Positions 48,357-60,700 of a stretch of DNA of 64,000 nucleotides are shown in pieces. The stretch lies in assembly GCA_050084985.1 (NCBI GenBank), contig JBITNC010000001.1, positions 39,680,001 to 39,744,000 of the forward strand, read 5' to 3'. The notes under the pieces are model-generated. The model ran no database searches. It saw only the letters and a program-made list of their open reading frames with translations, and was not told the origin of the DNA. How positions within the stretch are numbered: position 1 is the first letter of the stretch; every line of letters starts with the position of its first letter. This stretch comes from Nageia nagi. Taxonomy: Eukaryota; Pinophyta. A program made the position numbers and the translations under genes.

Positions 48357-48810
48357 GCTAAAATTGATGCTTTATGAGTCAAAATATTGATGCTTTATGA
48401 GTCAACACCATGATTCTTTATGAGTCAACACCTTGATGTTTTAGGAGTCAATAACTTGATACTTTATGAGTCAAAACATCGACACTTTATGAGTATATTT
48501 TTTTATGCTTTATGCATCTAAACATTGAAGCTTTTTGAGTTAAAAAATTGATGCTTTATGAGTCAAAATATTGACACTTTAGGAGTCAAGAACTTGATGC
48601 TTTAAGAGTCAATTTTTTGATGCTTTAGGCATCTCAATTTTGATGCTTTTTGATTCAAAACATTGACACTTTGTGATTCAAAATATCAATGCTTTCGGAA
48701 TCAATACCTTGATGCTTTAAGAGTCAATTGGTTGATGCTTTATTAGTCATATTTTTTACATTATTCACATCAAGGTTGATGTATTATGCATCCCTACTAT
48801 GATGCTTTAG
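48357..48810 (+). repeat. 23-bp minisatellite, about 20 copies
   Basis: Very regular 23-bp period built around TTGATGCTTTATGAGTC followed by AAAACA-like spacers. Copies degrade toward 48800. It lies about 370 bp beyond the ORF1-like gene. CACTA elements commonly carry subterminal arrays of short repeats bound by their ORF1/TnpA protein, so this could be such an array; the link is inference. Confidence 0.85.
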
Positions 48811-50192
48811 ATGATGAAAAAAATATTATTCATGATATTTTGTTTGATGCATGGATTGACACTACCCTTAGTATCACATGAGGCATCAATTTTATGCCAA
48901 AAATAAGAAAATATATATATTAGTGTTTGAGGTATTGGATAATGCAAAATCAGTTAAACGTAGTAGCATGTGGAATCACTTTCCATATGCACGAATTATC
49001 GCTCCATACCTACATGTACCTTACTATACCATGATATGGTATATCTATGAGTTATCATAGATAATTTGTAATATTTCTCTTTTCCTTGAACAATGAAAAT
49101 GATCATGACATACTTCTACTCATCTATGGAGTCATGTACAAGACTCTAAACTTTTCTCAAGAGTAGATTCCTAGACCCAAGTTTCTTAGTCTAGTTTAAT
49201 TTTATAAGAATCAATCTTACTCAATATTGAAAAGAAAAAAAAATTAACAAATCAAGTTATATCTCTCTTGTACACTTAATATGTTTAACACCATCTAATG
49301 CATAGTACCTACCTCAAAGATGTTATATCTAGAATACCTAATTTTGCAATATCCAATATGGTAAACTAACATTAAAGACATGTATAGTAATGTTCTAGTT
49401 TTAATCAATTTAGCTGATATCATAATGGATAACCACAAGTTATTATCTAATCATTAGATAATTAAATAGTATTGAGGAAAGTAATTATAAGAATTCATTT
49501 ACATACATAAATTCTACCTAATCAAAGAAGAAATTACATGACCATCTACTCCTCATGGTGTCCATACCTATATGCATCATAAAACATACCTAAACATGTC
49601 ACAATCTTTGCAAAAAGTAGTTAGCCCATAGATGTAAATGCATCAAAAACACAACTGGAATTTTTTTTAATTTTTTTTCTATTATTACAAAATAAACTAG
49701 AATACAATTCTCCTCTTGCTAAAAAAACATAATACCAATTACAAATTCCTTATATTGAATTAGAACAATGCAAATATCTTAGGAATGCATATATTCCTTT
49801 TATGCTATAGTCATAGATACTTGCCACCTATATACCCATACATACAAGTATCAAATGAAAACTCCATCAAGGAACTCTTGACTACCTAGAGTGATCACCC
49901 AATAATGCATGGAGTACTCACATATATCTTGATGCAACCTTATGCATAACATATTTTCCCACATAACCATGTGCACTACATTAATTATTTATCCACTTAC
50001 AAAACCCTTTTTGTAACCCATGGTAAGATTCAAGGAATATCCATGCACATCGCATAGATGAGATCCATGTACACCAAATAGATCTCTAGTTTTAAGATTG
50101 AGTCCTATTGTACTCCCTTTATTTTGTACTATATTTTTACAAGTTTAATAGGTTCATCTAGGATATATCACTTACATCAATAGCTACTATAA
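48811..50192. other. AT-rich sequence with nothing recognised
   Basis: No supported gene. Continues across the G insertion at 63239-64000 (target duplication TATAA). Short ORFs only. It may hold the CACTA terminus, but I cannot place a CACTA/TAGTG end with confidence. Confidence 0.4.
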
Positions 50193-51291
50193 TGTAATGT
50201 CCCCAAATTTGTAAAACATCCACTTTCTCTCCTCTTGGAGTGTGACGTTCATGGCAAAGGAGGAGAAACCAAAAATAAATTAATTTAGGAGTATTTTATT
50301 AATATTTTGCATTTATTTCTGTAACCAAGGCTAAAGATACCCTTGAGGCACTCACCCTTGGATTTTATTTAATTAATCTGGCTCAATTATTTGTAATTAA
50401 TGCAATATTAGTCTCTCATAATGGGACATTGCATTTATGAGCCATTGATCTTATAATTTGGCATCTCTAGGCAACCATTGTGGGACGTTGGGCTTCTTGG
50501 GTCCCTAGATGATTTAATTTGTCATCTCAAGACACTAGAAGAGGGATGTTACACTTTGGGTGATTCCAAGGTATGAGAGATCTTATTATAAAAGGAGATG
50601 GGATGCATCATTTGGGGGATGCTGAAAGATCATCAGAGTTTATCTCTTTCCAAGGGTTAGTAGCTAGTGGAGTTGCAACTTTTCAGCTAGCTTAGTGGGA
50701 GAGCTCAAGCTAGTGTGGAGGAGTTCTTACCTAAGCTAGGATAGTAGCTCAAGCCAGTGAGGTGGATTTGCTAGAGTAGCTTAAGCCAATGAGGTGGAGT
50801 TACTAGAATAGTTCGAGCCAGTGTGGTGGAACTATTCTATCCCTAATCCAGATCCAACTAGTGGGGTAGATCCAGATCCAACCAGTGCATCCATATTCTA
50901 GATCCAAATCTAACCTACCAAATTAGTGTGAGGCATGTCCTAGATCCAGACTAGCTAAATTAGTGTGAGGAGACTCATCCAGCATTAGGGAGAAGAGATT
51001 AAAGAACTTGCAAGGCCAGATCATCCAAATCTACTTTGTGAGGGCAAACATCCCCCTTCTTAAGCATTTGGGTTTTTTTTCTTGAGTATTATACTTTTCC
51101 ATTTGGGATGTCCCAGCTCTTGAAGAATAAAATTCATTTCTAGCTCTATATATTGTTCAATTTGTAGATCCAATTTGAATTGAGCTAGATAGAAAAATAT
51201 AAAAATATATATAAATTCCTAATAGTGATATTTCAACTTTGGAATATTACACTTTAACAAAAATTGCATTTTGAGTTTTGGGGATATTACA
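50193..51291 (+). repeat. Element G 5' LTR
   Basis: 1099 bp, TGTAATGTCCCCAAA to GGGGATATTACA. Contains a 32-bp tandem repeat (below) and a TATAAAAGG motif near 50589, a possible TATA box, conserved at 62530. Confidence 0.9.
50745..50840 (+). repeat. 32-bp tandem repeats in the G LTR
   Basis: Units beginning TAGCTCAAGCCAGTGAGGTG at 50745, 50777 and 50809, exactly 32 bp apart, after a longer divergent copy from 50703. The right LTR has the same array near 62685-62780. Confidence 0.8.
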
Positions 51292-51292
51292 G

Positions 51293-51305
51293 TGGTATTA
51301 GAGCC
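51293..51305 (+). other. Element G primer binding site (tRNA-iMet type)
   Basis: TGGTATTAGAGCC one base after the LTR end; one mismatch to the initiator-Met site. Confidence 0.85.
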
Positions 51306-51461
51306 TATTTTCTTGCCAGCCTATATTAGCTCATGCTGCCCAAGATCCATAATTACTACTTGAGAGGAAGAAGTGATCCTGATTACTAGCCGAGCTTGGA
51401 GGAGAGAGATGTAACAGATTTGGAGGGATCTGAAGAGTGGGAGGAAGCTAAATAAGGGAAC

Positions 51462-53111
51462 ATGGTCAATTCCAACATAGCCATCCTAGATGTATTAAGG
51501 AAGATGATGGAGCAATTGTAGATACTCACATCCCAAAGAGGGAACTAGACTCCACCACCCAACTGGGAGAATAGAAATGGCCAAGGAGAGAGCTCATCTG
51601 GGGCTAAATCTCATTACCGAAAGTCTATACCTATTCCACCTAAGCCTCTTTTTAGAAAAGAGGAAGATCTAAAGGAGATCTATCAAAGACATCGGGAGAG
51701 GCTCGACCAATTATTTGATGAGTACATGGCCAAACTAGTAGAGTATAGAAACATCATATCTTTCCAAGAATTTCATGGACAATTGGAGGGAGGACAAGCA
51801 GGACACCCACCTATCTTTAAGGAGCCATTATAGAAGATCCAATTGGAGAAATTTGATGGAGGTGCGGGGATCTTGGTAAGAGAATGGATTCACTAGCTCC
51901 AAATATACCTATCTTTTAATTCCATGGTAGAAGATGAGGCCATACATTTTACCACACTCTCCCTGAAGGGACGAACCTATGAGTGGTGGCACCATGGATT
52001 GAAAATGTTGGGGCATGACCAGATCTTAACTTTTGATGAATTTTGCCAAAGGTTGCTGGAATGTTTTGAAAAGAAGACTAAAGAAAGTTACTTCCATGAG
52101 CTCACCAAGATCTAATAGAAAGGTACAGTTGAAGAATATGTATATGAGTTTATGAATATTTCTATTATGGTTTCAGATCTATCAGAAGCTAGAAGGATGG
52201 CTATGTTCATGGAGGGTTTGAATGAAAATATCAGAGCATTTATCAAAGCATTTGAGCCAAATGATCTTGATGAGACAATTATAAGGGCCGTAGCACTTAA
52301 ATCAACCAATCTAATCTGAGGGAAGAGCAATCAAGGAAGGATGCATCCACCCCAGTAACAGATTATGCTAGCAAGTAAAATGAATGGGAGCCAAGGAAGC
52401 CTCACATCTCCACCAAGGAGAAATGCATGGCTGTTGGAGTAGACATAGAGGGATCTGGAGATCTCATGTTTTGAAATGAGAAGAAGGAAAATGTGCTTTG
52501 TTTGTAAAGGATCATGGGAGCCAGGCCATCGCTGCAATAGGAAGGTGTAGCTCAATTATGTAGAGGTAGTGGAGATGGAGGAACTTGAATCAGATCTATG
52601 GAGCATTTTAGAATTTATGGAAGAGTCTTCCACTCATGGCACCTTGGTCACCATTAGTGGAGCACCCCATTACCCCACATTATGCATTCAGGGAAGAGCT
52701 TTAAGAGAAGAAGTGACTATTCTTATTGATGGAGTGACATCTCATAACTTCATTGATGCTTTGTTTGTTGCTGAGAAAGGAGTAAGGATGGACATTTTTG
52801 AAGGATTCAATGTGGCCAATGCTAACAGCCAGATCTCATTTTGCAATAAGGTGATTAGACAACTTCTAGTTGAGACCAATAATAACTCCATGAGAAGTGA
52901 TTTCTATGTATATCCCATGGGAGGGACCTTACACATGGTCTTTGGAATTCAAGGGATGAAAAATTTGGGGGAGATTAGGATAAATTATGACACCTTAGAA
53001 ATGAAGTTCCTGGCAAATGGAAAGGAGGTCATCATGAGAGGATTGCAGGGTAGCAATAGGGCCACTTCACAAGCCCATCAATTGGAAGTAATAGAAGATC
53101 CAAAGCAGTAA
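51462..53111 (+). pseudogene. Element G gag and aspartic protease-like region
   Basis: Frame from ATG 51462 (MVNSNIAILDVLRKMMEQL, then a stop) continues with stops at Gln positions through a basic linker to the gag core: KFDGGAGILVREWI, FTTLSLKGRTYEWWHHGLKM, FDEFCQRLLECFEKKTKESY, EEYVYEFMNISIMVSDLSEA. The zinc-knuckle motif MCFVCKGSWEPGHRCN is at about 52490-52540. An open 180-codon frame (52569-53111) carries a retropepsin-like domain: GTLVTISGAPHYPTLCIQGR, then VTILIDGVTSHNFIDALF, where LIDSGSTHNFID is usual, so the catalytic D-S-G reads D-G-V. It ends at TAA. Gag would form the particle; protease is predicted inactive. Confidence 0.8.
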
Positions 53112-53745
53112 CATCGAATCATTCCTCACATCCCAAATAGAACTACCATGCAAGATGTCACCCAGTCCCAAGGTAACATGCCCACATTTTCTCAGCCACT
53201 AATGAATTGGTTAAGAGTGTTATTTTTTTGGATAATAAGTTAGAGGTTGATTGAAGATTGGAAACAAGTGATAATACTTGCTGGTCAGATTTACTTCTCT
53301 TCGGCATATATTTCCCTATTACAAGTATATTACTGCAAAAATTTTTGGGACACATTGTCCATCATCTTGCTTAAAATGAGAAATAGAGGGATTGGAGATT
53401 TGGTATTACTTCATCATACTTTTCCTTGTGAACCACTCAGCCACTTAGACCATTGGGATGTTGGGACAAATGTATTCATGCTTACTGAAACTATAGATTC
53501 TCCCTCCCATCATGTGATGTAGTCCTGGATAGAAGATAACCCACTAGCACTCCTTGATTTCATTCAGGACTTGGACATTGGGTTGTGGAGCTATGAAGGT
53601 AGACATTTTGGCCATCACTTGCAATAGAAAATTGGAACTCTTTCTCCTTGTTCTTTCATCTGCATTACAACTTTTCAGGATGGGAAAGAGAAGGGCCAAT
53701 TTATCTTGAGTTGCTTGGGGACAAGCAATTCAAGAAGGGGAGACT
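53112..53745 (+). other. Element G 3' internal region and PPT
   Basis: 630 bp without RT, RNase H or integrase. The 91-codon open frame at 53247-53522 is unrecognised. A purine-rich tract, AAGAAGGGGAGACT (53732-53745), abuts the 3' LTR and is the likely PPT. Confidence 0.6.
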
Positions 53746-53789
53746 TGTAATGTCTCCAAATTTGTAAAACATCCACTTTCTCTCCTCTT
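53746..53789 (+). repeat. Element G 3' LTR, first 44 bp before copia F
   Basis: TGTAATGTCTCCAAATTTG..., identical in layout to the 5' LTR start and cut after CTCTT (the F target duplication). It resumes at 62178. Confidence 0.9.
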
Positions 53790-54280
53790 TGTTAGAATTT
53801 GTAATGAAATATTATGAATATCTAAACTCCTTGTAAATTCAATTAATCACTTAAAGGATATTTAGATACCTTAAGGGATTAATTGAATTCTTTATTATGT
53901 AACCTTTGACCTTACCATGTGGTTAGTTGGTAGGTTAAAGTTAGGTAATGTATTTATTGTAACCCTAACCTTACCCTTGGGTTAAAGGGAGGTTAGGGAG
54001 GTGCTCTCATGCTATAAATAGAGGGCCTCTCCTCTTGTAATGACACTAAGTTTTTGGAGTAAGATTACTCTACTAGTTTGTGTAGGAGAGAAAGGAATTG
54101 TTGTAAGAGGGTGCATAGATTGAGAATTGAGATCTAGTTGTGGATGTACTCCCAAGGAGGGAGGAACCACATTATATTTGTGTTATCTTGTGTGAATGGT
54201 GTTATTAGCTTGTATATGTTGAATGATTGAGTTTTCTATAGTCTTGGACCTTGAGGATTAGTGTAGTTCTAATTCCTTCA
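53790..54280 (+). repeat. Element F 5' LTR
   Basis: TGTTAGAATTTG to TTCCTTCA; related to the C LTRs. TATA-like CTATAAATAGAGGG near 54013. Confidence 0.93.
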
Positions 54281-54282
54281 AT

Positions 54283-54294
54283 TGGTATCAGAGC
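54283..54294 (+). other. Element F primer binding site (perfect tRNA-iMet type)
   Basis: TGGTATCAGAGC two bases after the LTR end; exact match to the plant initiator-Met-tRNA site. Confidence 0.95.
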
Positions 54295-54597
54295 TTGGTG
54301 TGAAAGCTCTTCTTCTTGGTGTGAAAGCTTTTCTTTTTAGTGTGGAAGCTACATCTTGGTGATCCTTCTTCAACATCTTGAAGGCCTTTATTTCTCAACC
54401 TACACTCCATTGTTGAGGTAAAATCAAGAGAAGGTATAATTTTTTTTTAATTATTTTTTTTTATTATTGTGATACTAACATAATTCTTTGAAGATGTGTT
54501 AGTATGCTTAAAATGATGCAATTGATTACTAACCCTCTTTTTTAAGTTGCAATTTTTTATTGATTAGCTTATGGTTATTTTATAAAAATTGGGGTTA

Positions 54598-54598
<1 letters not shown>

Positions 54599-54662
<64 letters not shown>
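54599..54662. repeat. (TA)32 microsatellite in the F leader
   Basis: Uninterrupted TA dinucleotides over 64 bp. Likely polymorphic and a common sequencing or assembly problem site. C has only short TA runs here. Confidence 0.97.
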
Positions 54663-54665
<3 letters not shown>

Positions 54666-57600
54666 TGCATTTCTTTGTGTTTCAAATAAGTTCTTCTCTT
54701 TGGGAAATAAAAAAAATTGGTGTATTTTTTACATATTATAGAGTGTTCTTTTCTAAACTACTACTCTAGTTCCTCTTTACTCCTAAAATAATATGTTATA
54801 GTTAAACTTGATTTGTTTTTTGGAAATACTCAAAATTTTACACAAATTTAGTGTAAAAATTTGAGAGGAGTAATTACATTTTACTTATTTCTACAAAAAT
54901 CACCATTTATTCTCAAAAATATTTGCAAAATGATTTATTTGAAACCAGAGACCTTTTTTAGATAAATCTATTTTTTAGATATTTTGTTTAAAAAAGTGCA
55001 AAATATTTTTTTGCAAAGTTTACATGATTTTCTATGCAAAATAATGAGAACAATACAATGTAGAGAGTGAGTGATACGATTCGACCTCACCTCCATTGTT
55101 TTGCCTTTATTCCAATTCGTAGAGGTGTAGTATTTTATGTTATTAGGTATTTTTGTAATACACAATTTCATTGACCACACTTACGGTGGCATCGCTATAT
55201 TTGGGTGTTGTAAAAAAAAAATAGGAAATCGTAAAAGCAACTGAGCCATCCATGGTAGAGTCTCCCAAAACCACCTCCTCAAATCTGCTCGTGATATCAA
55301 ATCATCGAAGAAGAGAGCATATCCTTTCTGTGAGAAATATTTCAGCCTCTCCTCTTTGAGACCAACCTCCTACCATAGGTTCATGATAGAGTCGTACAAA
55401 GCTTCGCCAGAGTCTACAAGACTCGATTCCCAGCCTTTGGCTAGGACTTTTAGAAGTATTTAATGCACCAAGGGGCCAGAAAAAGAAGCCTCCATGAAGG
55501 ATTAAGGGGAGAAAACGGTAGCATGGAGGATCAAGACCTAGATGTGGGGGTTGTCATCTTAAGGCTGTACTGAGGAAGCTTGGACAACTCTCAAGAGAGA
55601 GGACATTTAGATCTTCAATGGACCTCCACCACCTACATCTCTCCCTCCTCCCTTGCCGGCTGCATCTTCTGGTTACTGGCTCTCAAGCGAGAAGGAATGC
55701 TAGATGAAATTGTGCCTCTTCTACTCCTGCAATGGGATCTCAAAATGAAACATCTGCTCCTCATGGTAGATCTGTGTCTCGGTATGAAACTGGATCTACT
55801 GGAACTAGTTATGCTGCCACCCTTATGCCTACTCTTGCTACTATGACAAGGTCTTCTTGTGTCCCCTCATTGAATGGATCAATAATGTATGCCTTTACCT
55901 CTCTATATGAGGCTTACAATGCTATAATAGGGATTTTCTAATCTGGGTGGGTGATTTATGGGTGGATAGAAACTAGAATCTCTGGGCAGGACCCTACCAC
56001 CTTTGCCCGTTACTCCCTTGTGGCCTCCGTTGCTTGGTCGCCCCTACCACCTCCACCCGCCACTACCCACGCAACTTAATGCTCCTATGAATGGCCTTTC
56101 CATTTTTTTTCAAACATAGTTGTTGTGCATTTAATTTTTTTTCTCACCTTTATTCTATGCTCCTACACAAGCAACATATTCTCCTTCTTGGTAAGGGAAG
56201 GGTAGCCATCACTATTTAATTTTCTTTTATTGACTACTTGCATGCACATGCAAAGCAATGTATTCTCCTTCTTGGTAAGGGAAGGTTAGCCATCACTATT
56301 TTACATAAAAGCATTTATTTTTTATTTTTTTGACTTGGAATGCTTGAGGTAAAAGTAGCATTAAATATGCATGTAGTAGGGGTATGGGTCTTCTCTTTTT
56401 CCATTTAATTCTTGCAGACTTGGAAAGTAGTGAATATTTTTTTAGCTTATTTCTACAATAATGGTAAAAATACTATTTTGTCAAACTTTGCTTACTTTTA
56501 AAAAAACAAATATGCTTAGAATATTTTTAATATTTTACTCATTGTTGAGTTTTAATTTACTAAGGTGCACATGCAATTTCTAGATTGTCAATCTCTTAGC
56601 ATTTGTTTTTAAAAAGCATCTTATTTAAAATTCTTTTAAGTAAAACAATAGGGAGAGGAATTTTTTATTATTTTTACTTAAAACCTTTTTTTTACAAAGG
56701 TAACTTATGAAAATGCATACTTAAAAGACAATTTTTTTTAGCATACAAGTTTTAGGGATAAAACTTTAAGTAAAAAAGGGGGAATTTGTATAGTTTTTTT
56801 TACTTAAAACTTTATATAGATCTTGCATGCTAAATTTGTAATGCATGCCTCTTAATCTTGTGTAGGAATAAAGCATGCTTAGTACTTAAAATTTTTAAGT
56901 TAAATAATGCATTTTTAATAAGATAAATGATGCATGTTTTTAAGTTATGGAATAATGCATGTTTAATTTTAAGTTATGGATTAATGCTAAGTAGGACTTA
57001 GCCCTTTTAAATTCATTAAAGTGTTGAATGAATTTATGAACTTGAGCAAGTATGCAAAATGTAAAAATGTCCTTTAGGGGTTAGTACAAAACCCATTAGA
57101 CTTTTATATTTCAAGTTCTTATGGATGATATATTTTTAAAACTTTACTTTATATTTTTGCATAATTGCTTTATACTTGTAAAACGCAAAATATTGAAAGT
57201 AACCCCTAAAATGAACACATCCGCACATACTTTTCCACAACATGACTTGTTTGGGGAGCCACAAGGTGAGGACAGGGTAGACTGGAGCCTTTTTAGTCTG
57301 AAGAACCAAGTGGTGGTAAATCCATCTTAATTGCCCCTAAGACCTCTGTTGGATTAGACATAACTCTATTAGGTGGATAGGCATGTGTGTAGTGTATACC
57401 ACATGTCTGCACATCCATTCAGGGATTATCCTGATAACCTAGGAGGAAAACTTGAAAACCTTAAACAAGATAATTAAAATGGCCAGTCCAAGATACATCA
57501 GATCCTTGGAAAATAGTTGGTACTTCTCCTTGAGAGAGTATATTACTGACCAAGGTGAACTGGTTGAGGACTGGTAGTACTTGGGCTCCACTCTGCGGGC

Positions 57601-57751
57601 ATCCAGGTGAAGGCCTAATTCTATACAAGAAAACAACCTCAACTTTATCCTTCTACGGATCTTGGTTTATAAGTTTGCACATGTGGGACATGTTTACTTA
57701 TCAATGTTTGATTTGTATAGATAGTAAATTATAGAAATTTATTCATTCTTC
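54663..57751 (+). other. Element F leader with an unrecognised, less AT-rich insert
   Basis: AT-rich at both ends. The stretch at about 55200-56110 is visibly richer in G and C and holds open frames 55580-55846 (88 codons) and 55732-55941 (69 codons, GSQNETSAPHGRSVSRYETG), neither recognised. The following part (56700-57640) aligns with C at about 5900-6860 and 12212-12250. F and C differ in what fills the middle of the leader, so the insert may be captured DNA. Confidence 0.5.
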
Positions 57752-60700
57752 TTGCTTATTTACTTTTGTGTAGCAATAGTTGAAACCTTCATACCCAAGC
57801 ATATACTCGATGGTTCCAACTTCGGCATATGGGAACCTCGTATGAAAGCTAAAAAGGGCAAGGGAAATGCAAATGTGAAAAACTTTAATCATAAAAATAA
57901 GAACAAGCATACTGCTACTGTTGCCTACTACTCAGTGACTCAAACTATTTCAAATGATTGGATTGTTGATTCAGGATGCACTAATCACATGTGTTATGAA
58001 AATGATAAGTTTGAAAACTTTCATAAGTACAAGAAGGATGCAGTTGTGATAGGTGATAATTCAGTCCTTGATGTTCAAGGAATAGGGAGTGTGAAGATTC
58101 ATGGAAAGGTTCTTGATAATGTCTTTTATGTGCCTAAACTAAGGATGAATCTTATCTCTGTAATTCAGATTACAAGGAAAGGATACTCATTTGAGTTTAC
58201 CTCACACTCCTGGTGTGTTAAGAAAGGACTTGCCACCTTGATGAAAGGATCAGTAAAGGATGACCTTTATATTATGGATCAAGTTCCTTCAAATATGTGT
58301 CTTGTTGCAAATGTTTGTTCAAAGCATAATCTTTGGCATCAACGATTAGGGCACCTTAACCACAAGAGTATTCAAGATATGAAAAATCATGAACTTGTGG
58401 AAGGTTTACCTAATATTTCACCCACAATTGGTCTCTGTGAAAGGTGCACTCTAGGAAAGATGAATAGGAAAAAGTTTGAAAAAGATAAGGTAACTCAAGC
58501 TACTCATCCTCTTTAGCTTATGCATTTAGATTTGATGGGTCTATTTCAGACTAAGTCTCTAGGGGGAGCTTCTTATGTTCTGACCTTCATTGATGACTTC
58601 AGCAGGATGACATTTGGTTATCTACTTGAGCATAAGGATCAAACTTTTGACAGGTTTAAAGACTTCAAGGCTCTTGTTGCAAATCAAACTAATTTTAAGA
58701 TCAAGATGCTGAGATCTAATAATGGGGGTGAGTATAATAGCAATGAGTTTAATGACTATTGTGTTAAACATGGGATCAAATGGCAATTCACAAACCCTTA
58801 CACCCCTCAACAAAATGGAGTTGTTGAAAGGAAGAATCGAACCATTATGGAAATGGCAAGGTGCATGTTGGGTAACCTTCCTAATTTTGTATGGGGTGAA
58901 GCTATTCACACTGCTATTCACACCCTAAATAGGTGTCCTGCTAAAGTAGTTGAAGGTAAAACTCCATATGAAGCATGGATAGGAAAGAAACCTAACATCT
59001 CACACTTTAGGGTCTTCGGTTGTGATGCATTTACCTTCATTACCTCAGAGAAAAGAAAGAAGTTGGATAAAAGATCAGAAAAATGCATCTTTGTGGGGTA
59101 TGATAATTAGCATACAGGTTATAGGCTCTACTCCTCATCCCATAAAATAGTCTTTATTTCTAAGGATGTCAAGTTCAATGAACTTCATGAGGATACGAAT
59201 TCTCATGCTGAGGTGTCTGATTCAGATGATTCTTTGCCTGCACCTAACTGGTTGGATGATAATGTAGGGAAGTCACCATAAGAGTAAAATTCTCCAACTT
59301 AGAGAATTACAAGGAGTATGACCTTGAATAAATCTTTATTTACCAAAATTGATAATACAAATGAGCCATCAACCTTCAAAGAAGCTTCCAAGCAAGAGTG
59401 TTGGATGGAAGCTATGAAAGTTGAGTATGAGGTGCTCATGAAAAATGAAACTTGGGATTTGGTTCCTTATCCCAATGAGAAAAAATGTGATTGGAAATAA
59501 ATGGATATACAAAGTGAAGTACAATTCTGATGGAGAAATTGAAAAATACAAAGCAAGGTTAGTGGCCAAAGGATTCGCTCAGAAATATGGTATTGATTAT
59601 GAGGAAACCTTTGCTCCTATGGCCAAGATGCCTACTATCAGGATAATTCTTGCTCTTTCTGCAGCTCAAGGTTGGAAAGTTTTTCAACTTGATGTCAAGA
59701 GTGCATTTCTCAATGGTGACTTGGATGTAGAAATCTATATGAATCAACTAGAAGGATTTATTCCAGAAGGTAAAGAGTCTTTTGTGTGCAAGCTAAAGAA
59801 GTCTTTGTATGGACTTAAGCAAGCACCTAGAGCATGGTACAAGAAAATTTTAGGATTCTTTGCAGATATTGGTTTTACCAAGTGCTTCTCTGACTCAGAT
59901 CTCTATGTACTCAATCAAGGAAAAGACATGGTCTTAATTCTCCTTTATGTGGATGATCTTCTCATAACTGGCAATAATATTGAAATCATCCAAGAGTGAA
60001 TATCCAAACTGAAAGCAACATTTGAAATGATTGATCTAGGTCTATTGCATTACTATCTTGGGATGTAAGTATACCAACACAAAGATTGTACTTATCTTAG
60101 TCAATCTAAGTATATATCAGAAATCTTGCAAAAGTTTGGAATGGTGGAGTGTAGATATGCTGTAATACCTATTTCTCCTAGAATCATTGTATCTCTGAGC
60201 TTAGATTCTTAGTTGGCTGATGCTACAGCTTATAGGTAATTGATTGGTAGTCTTCTATATTTGACTATCTCTCGACCTGATATTGCCTTTGCAGTGAATC
60301 TGATGGCACGATTCATGCAAAAACCATATGTTGACCACCTCAATGCTGTTAAGCAAATCTTGAGGTATGTGGCAGGGATAAAGGATCTTACTCTTAAGTA
60401 TTCCAAAGTACCCTCAATTGTTCTCTTTAGGTTCTCAGATTCTAATTATGGGGGAGATAGAGATGACAAAAAATCAACCTCTGCATATGTGTTCAGCATT
60501 GGTTCAGGTGCTATCTCTTGGGCTTCCAATAAGTAACCTACTATGACTCTTTTTACCACCAAAGCTGAATATTGAGCCATGTCTATTGCCACCCAGGAAG
60601 CTATTTGGCTAAGGCATCTTCTGAACGAAATTGGGTATGAGCAAAATGGCCCATCTCTTATTTCTTCAGATAATCAATCGGCTATCTCTTTGGCTAAGAA

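Noticed and set aside
48862-48925. CACTACCC near 48863 and TAGTG near 48921 as CACTA terminal ends
   Set aside because: Neither is part of a visible inverted-repeat terminus with a matching partner, and a 5-base match is expected by chance in this much AT-rich DNA.
48878-49060. 60-codon plus ORF after the 23-bp array
   Set aside because: Short, no motif, and in AT-rich DNA where such ORFs are frequent.
55580-55846. Leu-rich 88-codon ORF in the F leader as a membrane or signal protein
   Set aside because: Leucine richness arises from CTC/CTN-rich composition; no start context, homologue or conservation in C.
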